Positions 52,701 to 61,900 of a stretch of 64,000 nt of DNA are shown here, piece by piece. The notes under the pieces were generated by a model. The model did no database searches, had not been told where the DNA came from, and saw only the letters and a program-made list of their open reading frames with translations. The stretch lies in contig CM055954.1 in NCBI GenBank assembly GCA_029531795.1, positions 62,001-126,000 of the forward strand, written 5' to 3'. Every line of letters starts with the position of its first letter. Within the stretch, counting starts at the first letter, position 1. This stretch comes from Sclerotinia nivalis. Taxonomy: Eukaryota; Ascomycota; Leotiomycetes; Helotiales; Sclerotiniaceae. The position numbers were made by a program, and so were the translations under genes.

Positions 52701-54275
52701 TAAAATATTATTGAATCAAAATTTATTAGTTACTGACTCTAAACTAGAAGAACTATTAAAAGTTAAAGGTGTAGAACTGGATCTTCCTATATCTACACCT
52801 GAAAATCAAAAACTTTTAGCTGAATTAACGGGTAAATCTCAATATAAAGGTTTTTCAGGTATATATATCTTTATACATAAAAATACAGGTCATAAGTACG
52901 TAGGTTCATCTAATTTGTTAAGACGTAGAATGGATTACTATTTTAAAGGAGATTTCCCTTTAATGGGTAAATTTTTACCCTTACTCCTGAAAGATGGGGA
53001 AAAAGCTTTTAAATTAATTGTATTTAAATTAGATAGTAATATATTTAGTAATCAAGACGCTTTAATATTAGAACAGTATCATTTATTAAATAAAGAATTC
53101 AACTTGAATACATTAAGAGTTGTTAATGCAGGATCTTCAAAAGGTGATCCTGTCTATGTTTATGATTTAACATGTAGTACTCTTTATTATCATGCTAAAT
53201 CTAATATTGAGTTAAAAAGAGTGTTAAAAATACATACTGAAACTAGTAAAAGTTATGTAGATTCTAAGTTACCATATCTTAATAAATTCTTACTATTAAG
53301 CTATCCTATACCTACAGCTCTAACAAGCAATCTTTCGGTGGATGAATTAGTAGATATGATGCAAAAAGAAAGACGTGATAGCTATATTTTAGGTACCCGT
53401 AGAAGTATTTCAGTAGAATTAGAAATTAAAGAAGGAAATACATTTGTAGATTATAGAGGCCAAAATTTAAATTTTGATTCTTTAACATCTTGTATTGAAT
53501 ATTTAAGTAAATTAGGTTTAACTATTAAAAGAGACACTATTACTAGATATATAAACAATGAAAAAGTGTTTCATAATTTCTTATGTAAGTACTCAAATAA
53601 AGTTTTACCTGATAATTTTGAAGAAGTAGGTTTAATTATTGATGAATATAAAAAATTAAAAGTAGATACAGAGTTAGGTTTATTCAAAGTTAATGGAAAG
53701 AATAAACCTATTTGAGTTTTTCCTGTCGGCCTAAGGCCGACAGGAAAAACTCAAATGACCCCCAGAGGCCTGCGGCCTCCCTCCGGGGGGCTATTTTAGT
53801 AAAAGGAAAAAATTTTGAGAAAAATTTTGAAAGTATTACAGATACAATTAAATTCTTTAATACTTTAAATATTAAATTAGATAGAAAAACTATATATCTT
53901 CGTTTAAAATGGCTCCGCCTACCCCCTTTTTTTTCCCTTTTTTTTATTATTATACAATACTATTTACGTAATAATTATATATTTATAACTAAAAAAAAGG
54001 GAAAAAATAGGGGGGGTTGGAAAAATATATAAAGATTATTATTTTGCTTATAAATAACTAGCTTTCGCTTGGCTCGCCTAGCTAAAGCAAGGCGGAGCCT
54101 AGATAAAAATATTATCTTTTACATATATAGCAATATAAATTAGCCCATTACATTAGATAAACGTGGAGTTATTTCGCAATGTTCAGAAATATGTGGTATA
54201 TTACACTCGAGCATGCCTATAGTTATTGAATCGGTAAGTATTGAAAAATTCTTATCATGATTAGAAGAACAATAA
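43726..54275 (+). CDS. cox2: cytochrome c oxidase subunit 2, 6 exons
   Basis: CuA-bearing subunit of complex IV, 251 residues. Exons: 43726-43959, 45173-45262, 47657-47832, 49981-50078, 51900-51958, 54177-54275; lengths sum to a whole reading frame. Blocks: [117 protein letters not shown] (CuA ligands C-x3-C and H). Most junctions obey U/G; the exon 3/4 junction is uncertain by 1 nt. Exons are undamaged although four of the five introns carry HEGs that are invaded or large. The first 38 codons are duplicated at 42024. Confidence 0.95.
43960..44898 (+). CDS. GIY-YIG endonuclease of cox2 intron 1
   Basis: Intact frame running on from cox2 exon 1, about 312 intron codons with one TGA=Trp. GIY-YIG catalytic domain [36 protein letters not shown], with [20 protein letters not shown] and [20 protein letters not shown]3-type repeats ([48 protein letters not shown]) and a NUMOD1-like end ([20 protein letters not shown]) follow. 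A small cgcttgcgcagg word is embedded in frame (PSLAQV). Stops TAA 44896-44898. No disrupting element; a candidate active homing enzyme. Confidence 0.9.
43960..45172 (+). other. cox2 intron 1 (group I)
   Basis: Splits NHG-TLIEL. Exon-fused ORF first; core at 44940-45165 (gctgtaaactcctaaagcc, ttattagcagggaaccta, ccttagagactatacgtgaa, agacatagtccgg). Contains a cgggcgcttcgcacgtgcgcccg hairpin near 45028-45052. Ends G45172. Confidence 0.88.
45563..45643 (+). repeat. family E inverted-repeat element, copy E1
   Basis: caccttttttttttttattt left arm, attataattttattattacg core, aaaaaataaaaaaaattagg right arm; the second copy is at 63318. Inserted in the intron core periphery. Confidence 0.75.
45918..47438 (+). 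CDS. LAGLIDADG endonuclease of cox2 intron 2
   Basis: Continuous 506-codon frame (four TGA=Trp). Motif 1 [20 protein letters not shown], motif 2 [18 protein letters not shown]; the linker has [21 protein letters not shown]-terminal part with [20 protein letters not shown] and a NUMOD1-like tail ([20 protein letters not shown]). Just before motif 1 lies an in-frame insert, cttatcctccggattagggg ([10 protein letters not shown]), identical to the GC module of family B elements, yet the frame survives. Stops TAG 47436-47438. Related to the nad1-tail fusion HEG at 21482. Confidence 0.87.
48310..49359 (+). pseudogene. LAGLIDADG endonuclease in cox2 intron 3, frameshifted
   Basis: Domain 1 is intact: [60 protein letters not shown]. 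Domain 2 begins [11 protein letters not shown], where a tgttgttttttt slip changes frame and brings a TAA at 49014-49016. The other frame continues as [20 protein letters not shown] and [20 protein letters not shown] to TAA 49357-49359. Only the T/G-run indel separates it from an open frame, so the inactivation is recent or an assembly error. Confidence 0.82.
49416..49451. repeat. family C palindrome, copy C6
   Basis: Perfect copy identical to C1 and C3, in non-coding intron sequence after the cox2 intron 3 HEG. Confidence 0.95.
49494..49577 (-). repeat. family A inverted-repeat element, copy A7
   Basis: ttttttccctttttttt arm, tacaatactatttacgtaat core, aaaaaaaagggaaaaaa arm; no flanking C/G runs. 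A1 orientation. Confidence 0.82.
50478..51829 (+). pseudogene. GIY-YIG endonuclease of cox2 intron 4, split by element D2
   Basis: N-terminus with a likely membrane helix ([20 protein letters not shown]), then [10 protein letters not shown] (GIY half). Palindrome D2 (51042-51097) is inserted exactly between the GIY and YIG halves, which resume as [20 protein letters not shown]. Downstream: [19 protein letters not shown] and NUMOD-like [40 protein letters not shown], ending FARKL (with a gcttcgctagg word) before TAA 51827-51829. Related to the intron 5 HEG. A stop in the insert (about 51120) breaks the frame. Confidence 0.82.
51042..51097. repeat. family D palindrome, copy D2
   Basis: cccctcatttctctctctcc, then tcctcaactagttgagga centre, then a taagagagaaaaagggg arm. 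Inside the intron 4 HEG. Confidence 0.9.
53711..53755. repeat. perfect palindrome with 21-bp arms
   Basis: tttgagtttttcctgtcggcc, loop taa, exact complement; inserted in the cox2 intron 5 HEG. The cctgtcggcc half recalls gccgacaggc in cob intron 1 (about 4037). Confidence 0.93.
53922..54016 (-). repeat. family A inverted-repeat element, copy A8
   Basis: cccccttttttttccc arm, tacaatactatttacgtaat core, gggaaaaaatagggg arm. Confidence 0.87.
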
Positions 54276-54373
54276 TTTAAATTATACAGTATAGAATTAT
54301 TTTTTTTATGTAGGCCGGCTTGTCTATGCCTCCTTTTATTATATAGGAGTAAAAAAAAAGGTTTCTCACCTAT

Positions 54374-54466
54374 CCCCCTTTTTTTTCCCTTTTTTTTATT
54401 ATTATACAATACTATTTACGTAATAATTATATATTTATAACTAAAAAAAAGGGAAAAAATAGGGGG
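54374..54466 (-). repeat. family A inverted-repeat element, copy A9
   Basis: Complete A copy in the A1 orientation, 360 nt downstream of A8 and nearly identical to it. Confidence 0.87.
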
Positions 54467-54582
54467 AAGGGGGGTGCCTGCTATACGAAGTAATGCAGAC
54501 AAAGAAGCAAAGCAGGTTTACACTATACATGGTAAGTATAAATAAAGTTCCTAATCCACTTTAATTAATGAAAACAATTATT

Positions 54583-54725
54583 AATTAAAGGCTAGAATAA
54601 ACATGTTATAATAGTATTTATGATTAAAGCCAGGAATTATTTAGTATAGATAGATAGCTATCTTGAAGGTAGATAATTATGTTAATGGGCGGGATGGGGC
54701 CCTTGAATGTTTAGGTTTTAGTTGG
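54583..54725 (+). repeat. cox2-upstream repeat R, copy R3 (partial)
   Basis: aaacatgttataatagtatt, gccaggaattatttagtata, gatagctatcttgaaggtag, ggcgggatggggccctt: the middle of the R block only. Confidence 0.75.
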
Positions 54726-55020
54726 TTTATTTATAAGTAATAGCTCTTTCTACTACGTAAGCGAAGAGCTGTAAAAAAAAAAGCAGCAGAGACTTATTAT
54801 TGAAAAGCATGAGAAGGTTGCTTCATTAGCTAGCCAAGAGATCCATGACTTGCTCCTGTCCCTTTTTTTTTTTTAATATTTATTCTAAATAAAGTTAATT
54901 TATTGATTAAAAAAGCCGGCTTCGCTGGCAGGGATTTACTTCGATTGAAATTGGTATAAAGCCTATTATAGACGGAGACTATAAATTTATGGTTGATAGT
55001 CACGCTGTGTGGGCGGGTAT

Positions 55021-55039
55021 ATTGCTCCCTCCGGGACTG
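55021..55039 (+). repeat. family F short repeat, third copy
   Basis: attgctccctccgggactg, identical to the words at 22936 and 22971. Confidence 0.85.
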
Positions 55040-55994
55040 TGTTAAATAGAAACATAGAGAAGGGGCCGCCTGATTACTTATTGTTCCTTTATTTCATAAG
55101 AGCGGTGTTTATTTAAAAGATTTAAAATATTAAATTCCAATTACATCCCTTATTCCATGTCTCTATACTCTTATTTTATTAGGTAGAGTTGATTTTCAAG
55201 TATTACGCACAGTCTTATATAACTTTATTTGGATATAGTTTGGTTTTACCTAGCCTACTACGGCGCTAGCTCTAAATATATCTTGTATTGGTGTGCTATA
55301 ATAGGCTGTTTTTAATATTGTCTCCATATTTGTATAAATTTTACTATATATAATATAAATAAATAGATATATGCTATTATATAATAATGTAATGTTATGT
55401 AATTGTAAACAAGAATAATGTTTATTAAACTATTAAATACTTAACTAGGTTATAAGTAAAAAAAATTGGGCATTAAAATAAAAATTCTTCTTTTTAAGCT
55501 ACGTATATGTTACAGGGTTTTTAATAGAAATATAACCACTGCGAAGCCATCGTCATAAACTTAAAAACAGAACTTATATATGGCTAAACTGTCCCGTAAG
55601 AGTATGCTGCCCCTGCTCTTACAAATAAAAAAAAAACTAATTCTTACTCTTTGCTGGAAACTCCTTTTTAATAGGACAATCAGCAGAAACCTGCTGTATA
55701 TATTTATACAGTAGGGTTTTTCAGAGACTATATGTAAGATATCCTAGAATTATTAAATAAAAAGGATAAAGAGATAGTCCGCCCTTAATAGTGATATTAA
55801 GCTAACAATATGTGACAATAAGTTCTGGTTTAAGATTTATGCTAAGAGTTTTTAAGTGAGCTTTTTATATTGTGGCTGGTCCGGGAGGACTTGTCCTTAC
55901 GGACAAGTCCGCAAGGACTAGTTTTTTTAATAGTGAGGAAATGTTTTTTTATTTTATATATAGTATATTCTTATTAAATATGCTGGATTTTTAG

Positions 55995-56708
55995 CTATTA
56001 AACTTTTTTAGTAACTTTTATATTCTTGAAGTATTATATTTACTGGGTTCTTTCTTTATATACTTTGTATATATCGCTTATAGATTAAAGTTATATTTAC
56101 TTTGAAGTTTTTATGTAAAACTTGTTAGTAGTAATAAATATAATATTTATATTATAAATATAAAGAATTTATTTCCAAAAATTCCTTCAAGTTATAAAAT
56201 TGTTATTTGAAGTATGCCGCCTTATCTAAGAGAGTTTATGCCTGAATTCAGAGCTTTTACTGCTCAAACTGCATTAGGTACTGTCTTAGCTATGCATGAC
56301 AATGCAATGGTTCAGCTAGATACTTTGGACAAAGACAATCAATTAGCAGTTTTACAAGGAGTAAGAAGTAGTTTGGATAGCGCATTAAAAGATTCTTGCG
56401 CAGAAGCTAACGCAATATCTTTTATAAATAATCCGGAATACCGGGAAACGCAGGTATATCATGATATGTATAGAGAGTCTTCTACTTTTTATACTAGCCC
56501 TGAATTTGCCTCCGCAAAAGAGGCAGCACTTGATATCAAGTTAAGAATAATTCAACTACATAAGGAGGGTATAACTAATCAGGATTCTTTTAAACTAGGT
56601 AGTGATGGTAGTCAAATTCTTAAACAAATTCAAAGTCACTTTCCGGATGCTTGAAAACAACCTGAAAGAAGGTGGAATAACACCTATTCAAAGAATGTAC
56701 CTGTTTAA
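55995..56708 (+). CDS. unrecognised ORF with N-terminal membrane helix
   Basis: Frame open with code 4 from 55995 to TAA 56706-56708, 237 codons; the first ATG is at 56214, so the N-terminus is uncertain. The upstream part encodes a hydrophobic helix (LYLLGSFFIYFVYIAY) and a basic stretch. From MPPYLREFMPEFRAFTAQ onward the protein is soluble and balanced in composition (MVQLDTLDKDNQLAVLQGV, AEANAISFINNPEYRETQVY, KLRIIQLHKEGITNQDSF), ending NTYSKNVPV. This is unlike random AT-rich translation and suggests a real gene. No family is recognised; a plasmid-derived protein is one possibility. It lies between two partial R repeats (R3, R4). Confidence 0.55.
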
Positions 56709-56779
56709 CGCAGAAATTAATACTTGCTTATATGTGTCTGCTTCGTATGACACAGAAGAAAAAAAAAGCCTTTATTAAC

Positions 56780-56935
56780 TAAGGCTAACCTAAACATGTT
56801 ATGATGATAAAGAGTATTAAACTAGGAGTTATTTAGTAAAGATAGACAACTATCTTGAAGGTAGATAATTATGTTAAGGGGCGCAGACGGGGCCCCTTAA
56901 AATACTCTTTATATAAATAGATTAACCAAAAATAT
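56780..56935 (+). repeat. cox2-upstream repeat R, copy R4 (partial)
   Basis: taaacatgttatgatgataa, aggagttatttagtaaagat, caactatcttgaaggtagat, ggggccccttaaaatactct, ttatataaatagatta: collinear with R1 and R2. Confidence 0.78.
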
Positions 56936-57080
56936 GTAGGTATGAATCAAATAATTATAGACAGAATCTTGTGCTCTCATCCTGGCCTGTAAGTTTAAAT
57001 TATGTACTCGACAGGTTTTAAAACAGTTTGGACTTAAATTGCCTTATACAATAATTGTCAATAGAAAATCGCGCCCTGCG

Positions 57081-57137
57081 CCCCTCATTTCTCTCTCTCC
57101 TCCTCAACTAGTTGAGGAGGTAAGAGAGAAAAAGGGG
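57081..57137. repeat. family D palindrome, copy D3
   Basis: Nearly identical to D2 (cccctcatttctctctctcc ... taagagagaaaaagggg, centre caactagttg), in the spacer upstream of nad4L. Confidence 0.9.
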
Positions 57138-57212
57138 ATATAATAATAAATATAAATATTTTGTAATGATGAAGAGCTTTATATTAAATGATTAACAATA
57201 ATAATAAATAAA

Positions 57213-58996
57213 ATGAGTTTATCCTTAATACTTTTTTTAATAGGAATTTTAGGTTTTGTTTTAAATAGAAAAAATATTATATTAATGCTTATATCAATTG
57301 AAATAATGTTATTAGCTATTACGTTCCTAATTTTGATAAGTTCCCTGAGCTTTGATGATATATTAGGCCAAACCTATGCAATATATATTATAGCAATAGC
57401 TGGTGCAGAATCGGCTATAGGTTTAGGTATTCTAGTTGCTTTTTATAGATTAAACTCTTCTCTTTTTTTATCCTGTCTATCCCGTGGCCATACAACTTAT
57501 TCGAAAACCGTCAACAAGTTTAGCTTTAAAAGAATAGCAAGATGCTATTATACAATGGCTAAGAATAACTATACTACTAACCAAGCTAAAAATTATTCAA
57601 TTGATCCTTGATTTATTACTGGGCTTTTCGATGCTGAGAGTTCTTTTGTTGTAACAATTTTAAAAAATCCGAGGTACAAAACAGGATGGAACGTTCAAGC
57701 TAGAGTTCAAATAAAAATGCATGAAAAGGATAGAGTTTTAATCCAGTCAATTCAAGAATTTTTCGGAGCTATAGGTTATGTATCTAAACTTAATAATAGT
57801 TCAGCCGTAGAGTTTAGAGTTAGTACTTTAAAAGATTTAGTTGACGTAATTCTTCCTCATTTGGATAACTACCCTTTAATTACCAAAAAACGTTCAGACT
57901 ATCTATTATTTAAACAAATTGTTTTACTTATGTTAAATAAAGAACATAATACTTTAGAAGGTATACAAAAAACAGTTAATATTAGAGCCTCTCTTAATAC
58001 AGGTTTATCTAAAGATTTAAAAGAAGCATTCCCTATGACTATTCCAGTTACACTAAACCTGGAAAGCATAATTAAAAATAATAACTTACATCCGGAATGA
58101 GTAGCAGGGTTTTCTACTGGAGAATCTAACTTTTTTATTGCTGTTCAAAAATCTAAAACTAAGAGTGGTTTATCTACTTCTTTACGTTTTTCAATAGCTC
58201 AACATTCCAGAGATCTCTTATTATTAGAAAGCTTTGTTAATTTCTTTGGAAGTGGCTTTGTAATGAATTATAAAAAACGTTTAGTATGTGAATTTATTAT
58301 TACAAAAATTGATCACATAGTTGAACATATAATTCCTTTTTTTGATAAACACCCAATATTAGGGTCAAAGCACTTAAATTTCTTAGATTTTAAGAGTGCG
58401 GCGTATATTATTAAAAATAAAGAACACTTGAATGAAGATGGGCTAGGTTTAGAAGAAATTTTACAGTTAAAAAGAAGAATTACATTACTTTACTCGAATA
58501 AGGCTATGAATAATCACAGTATTGTAGACGGCACAGAGAAATCAGATCAAAAAAGGTAGAGTAAACCTCTGTCTAGTCATATTTTCAATATGGCAAAACC
58601 TTCAAATTGCGGGAAAGTCTTAAAGACAAATCTACCAAGTTAATACAGTAATGTGATTAATGGGACAGGTAATGACTCGTTGTACGGTAAAAACGATTTG
58701 TATGAAGAAATGAAATAGATCATCCGCAGCCAAACACCAAAAACTACTGCTCGTTCAAGTGGATGGTGCGCAGTTCATCGACTAAATGTAGGTTGGTAAA
58801 TAATTATATACGACTCTACTTTTTTTTTATAAAAAAAAGTTTTGAAGAAAAGATTGGACAAAAATTATTTGCTTAAGGTATAGTCAGGCATAACCGAAAA
58901 GTTATGGGAATACCCTAGCCAACCTAAGGGAATAAATAAAATTCCTAAGGTAAAGGGGGAAAACGAAGAGGAAGTATCGCAATAGAATATAAATAA
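57213..58996 (+). CDS. nad4L: NADH dehydrogenase subunit 4L, 2 exons
   Basis: 89-residue membrane subunit of complex I. Exon 1 57213-57451 ([54 protein letters not shown]), exon 2 58966-58996 (RGSIAIEYK stop). The intron splits the Leu codon of FYR-L-RGS; the exon ends U57451 and the intron G58965. The stop TAA (58994-58996) shares its last A with the nad5 ATG, the conserved nad4L/nad5 overlap of fungi, suggesting coupled translation. Confidence 0.95.
57452..58559 (+). CDS. LAGLIDADG endonuclease of nad4L intron
   Basis: Intact frame continuing from nad4L exon 1, about 368 intron codons with two TGA=Trp. Motif 1 [20 protein letters not shown] and motif 2 [20 protein letters not shown]. In both, the usual acidic-Gly-Glu-Gly core reads DAES or GES (Ser replaces the second Gly). 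The linker contains [20 protein letters not shown] and [20 protein letters not shown]. Ends before TAG 58557-58559. No inserted elements. Probably functional, though the paired Ser substitutions are unusual for this subfamily. Confidence 0.87.
57452..58965 (+). other. nad4L group I intron
   Basis: Exon-fused HEG first; core 58605-58890: caaattgcgggaaagtctta, gggacaggtaatgactcg, atcatccgcagccaaac, gcagttcatcgactaaatg, cttaaggtatagtcag. Confidence 0.9.
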
Positions 58997-61900
58997 TGTA
59001 TTTAGCTATAATAACTTTACCTTTATTAGGATCAATAGTTGCCGGATTTTTAGGTAGAAAAGTCGGAGTTAGCGGAGCACAATTTATTACATGTTCAAGT
59101 GTAATTGTAACAACCTTACTAGCAATCGTAGCTTTTTTTGAAGTAGGTTTAAATAACATACCTGTGTCAATAAACCTTTTTAGATGAATAGATAGTGAAT
59201 CACTAAATGTTTTATGAGGTTTCCATTTTGATAGTTTAACAGTGTCGATGCTTTTACCGGTTTTAATCGTTTCTTCTTTAGTGCATATTTATTCTATAGG
59301 ATATATGAGCCATGATCCTCGAGGTTGCGTTAGGGGAAAACGCATCTATGGGGATAAATTGTCAAACTCCGGGGATCTCCTAAAGCTTAAGGTACCAAGC
59401 TATAACTGAAAAGTTATAAGTGGCTGAAATAATTACTCAGGTATGGTAATAAGCCTTAAGATGAGTGAAAGCAAAATGGATTATCGCGGATCTAAATTAA
59501 TAATACTAAATAGTATTAGCGTAAAAGAGCAAAGAGTAGACGGCAGTTGATCGATTAAGCCACATTTAATCAATTTAAGGTGTACTCTAGGAGGTTTCGA
59601 AAGAAACAGGGGTGTAAAACTCGGATTCAACATGCAACAAGGTTGAAACTCCTATGTCAAGGTCCCATCTAAACAATTCGATTTAAAAGAATTCTCTACC
59701 TGTGATTCTACTCACGCTTGCGCAGTAAATCCTGGGGTCTGATCTGGTTTAATAGATGGTGAGGGTTCATTTGGTATAACGGTAGATAGAAGTAAAACAC
59801 GTAAATTAGGTTGACGTGCTCTACTAAAGTTTCAATTAGGTTTACATACAAAAGATCTTAATTTATTATATCTATTACAACAACATTTGGGTGGTATTGG
59901 TTCTATTCATTTAGCTCAAAAGCGAGATATAGTTAATTATTCAATAGACTCAATTGAAGATTTAAATAAACTTATTCTTTATTTAGATAAATACCCGTTA
60001 TTAACTCAAAAAGCAGCGGACTTTTTATTATTTAAACAAGCGGTAAAACTTGTAAATAATAAAGCTCATCTTACTGTTGAAGGTTTAAATCAAATAGTAA
60101 ATATCAAAGCATCGATGAATTTAGGTCTATCTGAGATGTTAAAATCAGAGTTTACTGGATATACTCCGGTTGAAAGACCTGTAATAAATTCGGATAATGT
60201 TTATTTAGACCCTGATTGGATTTCAGGATTTGTCAGTGCTGAGGGGAACTTTGATGTTCGTATGCCATCAACGAATAGTAAATTAGGTTATCGAGTACAA
60301 TTGAGATTTAGAATATCTCAACATAGTAGAGATCTTAGACTAATGGAAAAATTAGTTGAATATTTTGGGTCAGGAAAGGTATACAAATATGGTGGCAAGT
60401 CTGCTGTTAGTTTAACAATATTGGACTTTACAGATATTACCAATGTAATTGTTCCATTTTTCAATAAAAACCCTATTATAGGTATAAAACTCTATGATTA
60501 TCTTGATTGATGTAAAATTCATAGTTTAATGGTTAATCGTGCTCATCTTACGATTGAAGGTATACAATCCATTAGAGAGATAAAATCTGGTATGAACACA
60601 GGTAGAGGTTTTTAAGATAAATAACCTTTGTTAATATCAAACACCCAATAAATCAGTTGCAGGATAAATTTGACTTAAAAGCATAATCAACGATTCTTTA
60701 GTTATTTAAGTTTATTCACTTTCATGATGATTGTGCTAGTAACAGCAAACAATTTCCTACTAATGTTCGTAGGTTGAGAGGGTGTTGGAATTTGTAGTTA
60801 TCTTTTAGTAAGTTTCTGATTTACTAGAATAGCAGCAAATCAAAGTTCTATCTCTGCTTTATTAACTAACAGAGTGGGTGATTGTTTTTTAACTGTAGGT
60901 ATGTTTGCTATATTATGAAGTTTTGGTAGAAACTCAAAATTGTTAAAAGTTTTTTTAAATAGATTAAATAAAAATCAAATCCAGGAGATACTCCCTTATA
61001 GACAAGTTAGAATCAATTCGGGTTATACGGTATCGGCTAACCTTTTTATGGCCTCTTATTTAGCTGGTTTAATTGAAGGTGATGGGCATATAGCTGTGCA
61101 TGATAAAAATTCTTCATCTAAAAAATTCCGTCCTAAAATTATTATCACATTCAATTTAGCTGATAAACCTTTAGCGGATAAATTATCTGCAGTATTGAAA
61201 GTAGGTAAAGTAATCAGTAAACCAAGTGCTGGTCATGTTATATTACAAATTTTAGCTAAAGATGAAGTTTTAAAAATAATTAATTTAATTAATGGTTATA
61301 TGCGTACACCTAAAATAGAAGCTTTACATAGAGCTATTGCTTGAATTAATGAAAAGGATAGTAGCTCTATACCTTGTTTAGGTTTAGATTTATCAGCTAT
61401 TGATAGTAATAGTTGATTGGCTGGTTTTACAGACGCAGACGGTAATTTCTCTATAACTGTTACTGACGTAAAAAAAAAGGGTATTTTTAGGAATAAAAGA
61501 GTGCAAACTTTTTTCCGTATAGAAGTAAAACAGAACTATTCAAGAGAAGTTACCGAAGCTCAAGGTGGTGGTGGTTATTTGGCAAGCCACATTTTAACTA
61601 AAATTACTGCCTTTTTTACTGTAAATCTGTATACTAGAACTAGATATGTAGAAGACAAGGTTTATTATTCTTTTATGGCGATAGCTCATAATTCCAGAAG
61701 TCATGAAATAGTTCGTAAATATTTTGATGCTTTCCCTTTATATTCTTCAAAATACTTAGCCTATAAGGATTGATGCTATGTTCAAGATCTACTAAAAGTT
61801 CCTTTAAACAAAGAAGGTTTGGATAAGGTTAATGAAATCAAAGCTCAATTTAACAGTAAGCGGAAGGTATTTGATTTTTCACATTTAGATTCTTTAACGT

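Larger units (their letters stand above)
52492..54057 (+). pseudogene. GIY-YIG endonuclease of cox2 intron 5, C-terminus invaded
   Basis: Open for over 400 codons: [80 protein letters not shown] and a linker to [10 protein letters not shown] perfect 21-bp-arm palindrome (53711-53755) and a GC-rich cctgcggcctccctccgggg patch follow; coding resumes as [39 protein letters not shown]. Element A8 (53922-54016) intervenes before the last residues ([14 protein letters not shown] 54055-54057). The catalytic domain is complete; loss of the NUMOD-like tail may or may not abolish activity. Confidence 0.82.
51959..54176 (+). other. cox2 intron 5 (group I)
   Basis: Splits FYG-QCSEIC. Core 51998-52265: caaattgcgggaaaccccta, gcacaggtaatgactcgtgg, a gggttatttatttgataaataaccc hairpin loop, caatccgcagccaag, gcagttcatcgactagacg, gcttaagatatagtcag. 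Ends G54176. Confidence 0.9.
54276..55994 (+). other. gene-poor spacer after cox2
   Basis: Holds element A9, repeat R3, a family F word (55021), a scrap of nad1 5' sequence (about 55500) followed by a decayed group I core (about 55655-55790: gctggaaactcctttttaat, acaatcagcagaaacc, cagagactatatgtaag, gagatagtcc). This arrangement resembles a broken copy of the nad1 exon 1/intron 1 region. A ggaggacttgtccttacggacaag hairpin lies near 55884. No gene. Confidence 0.55.
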
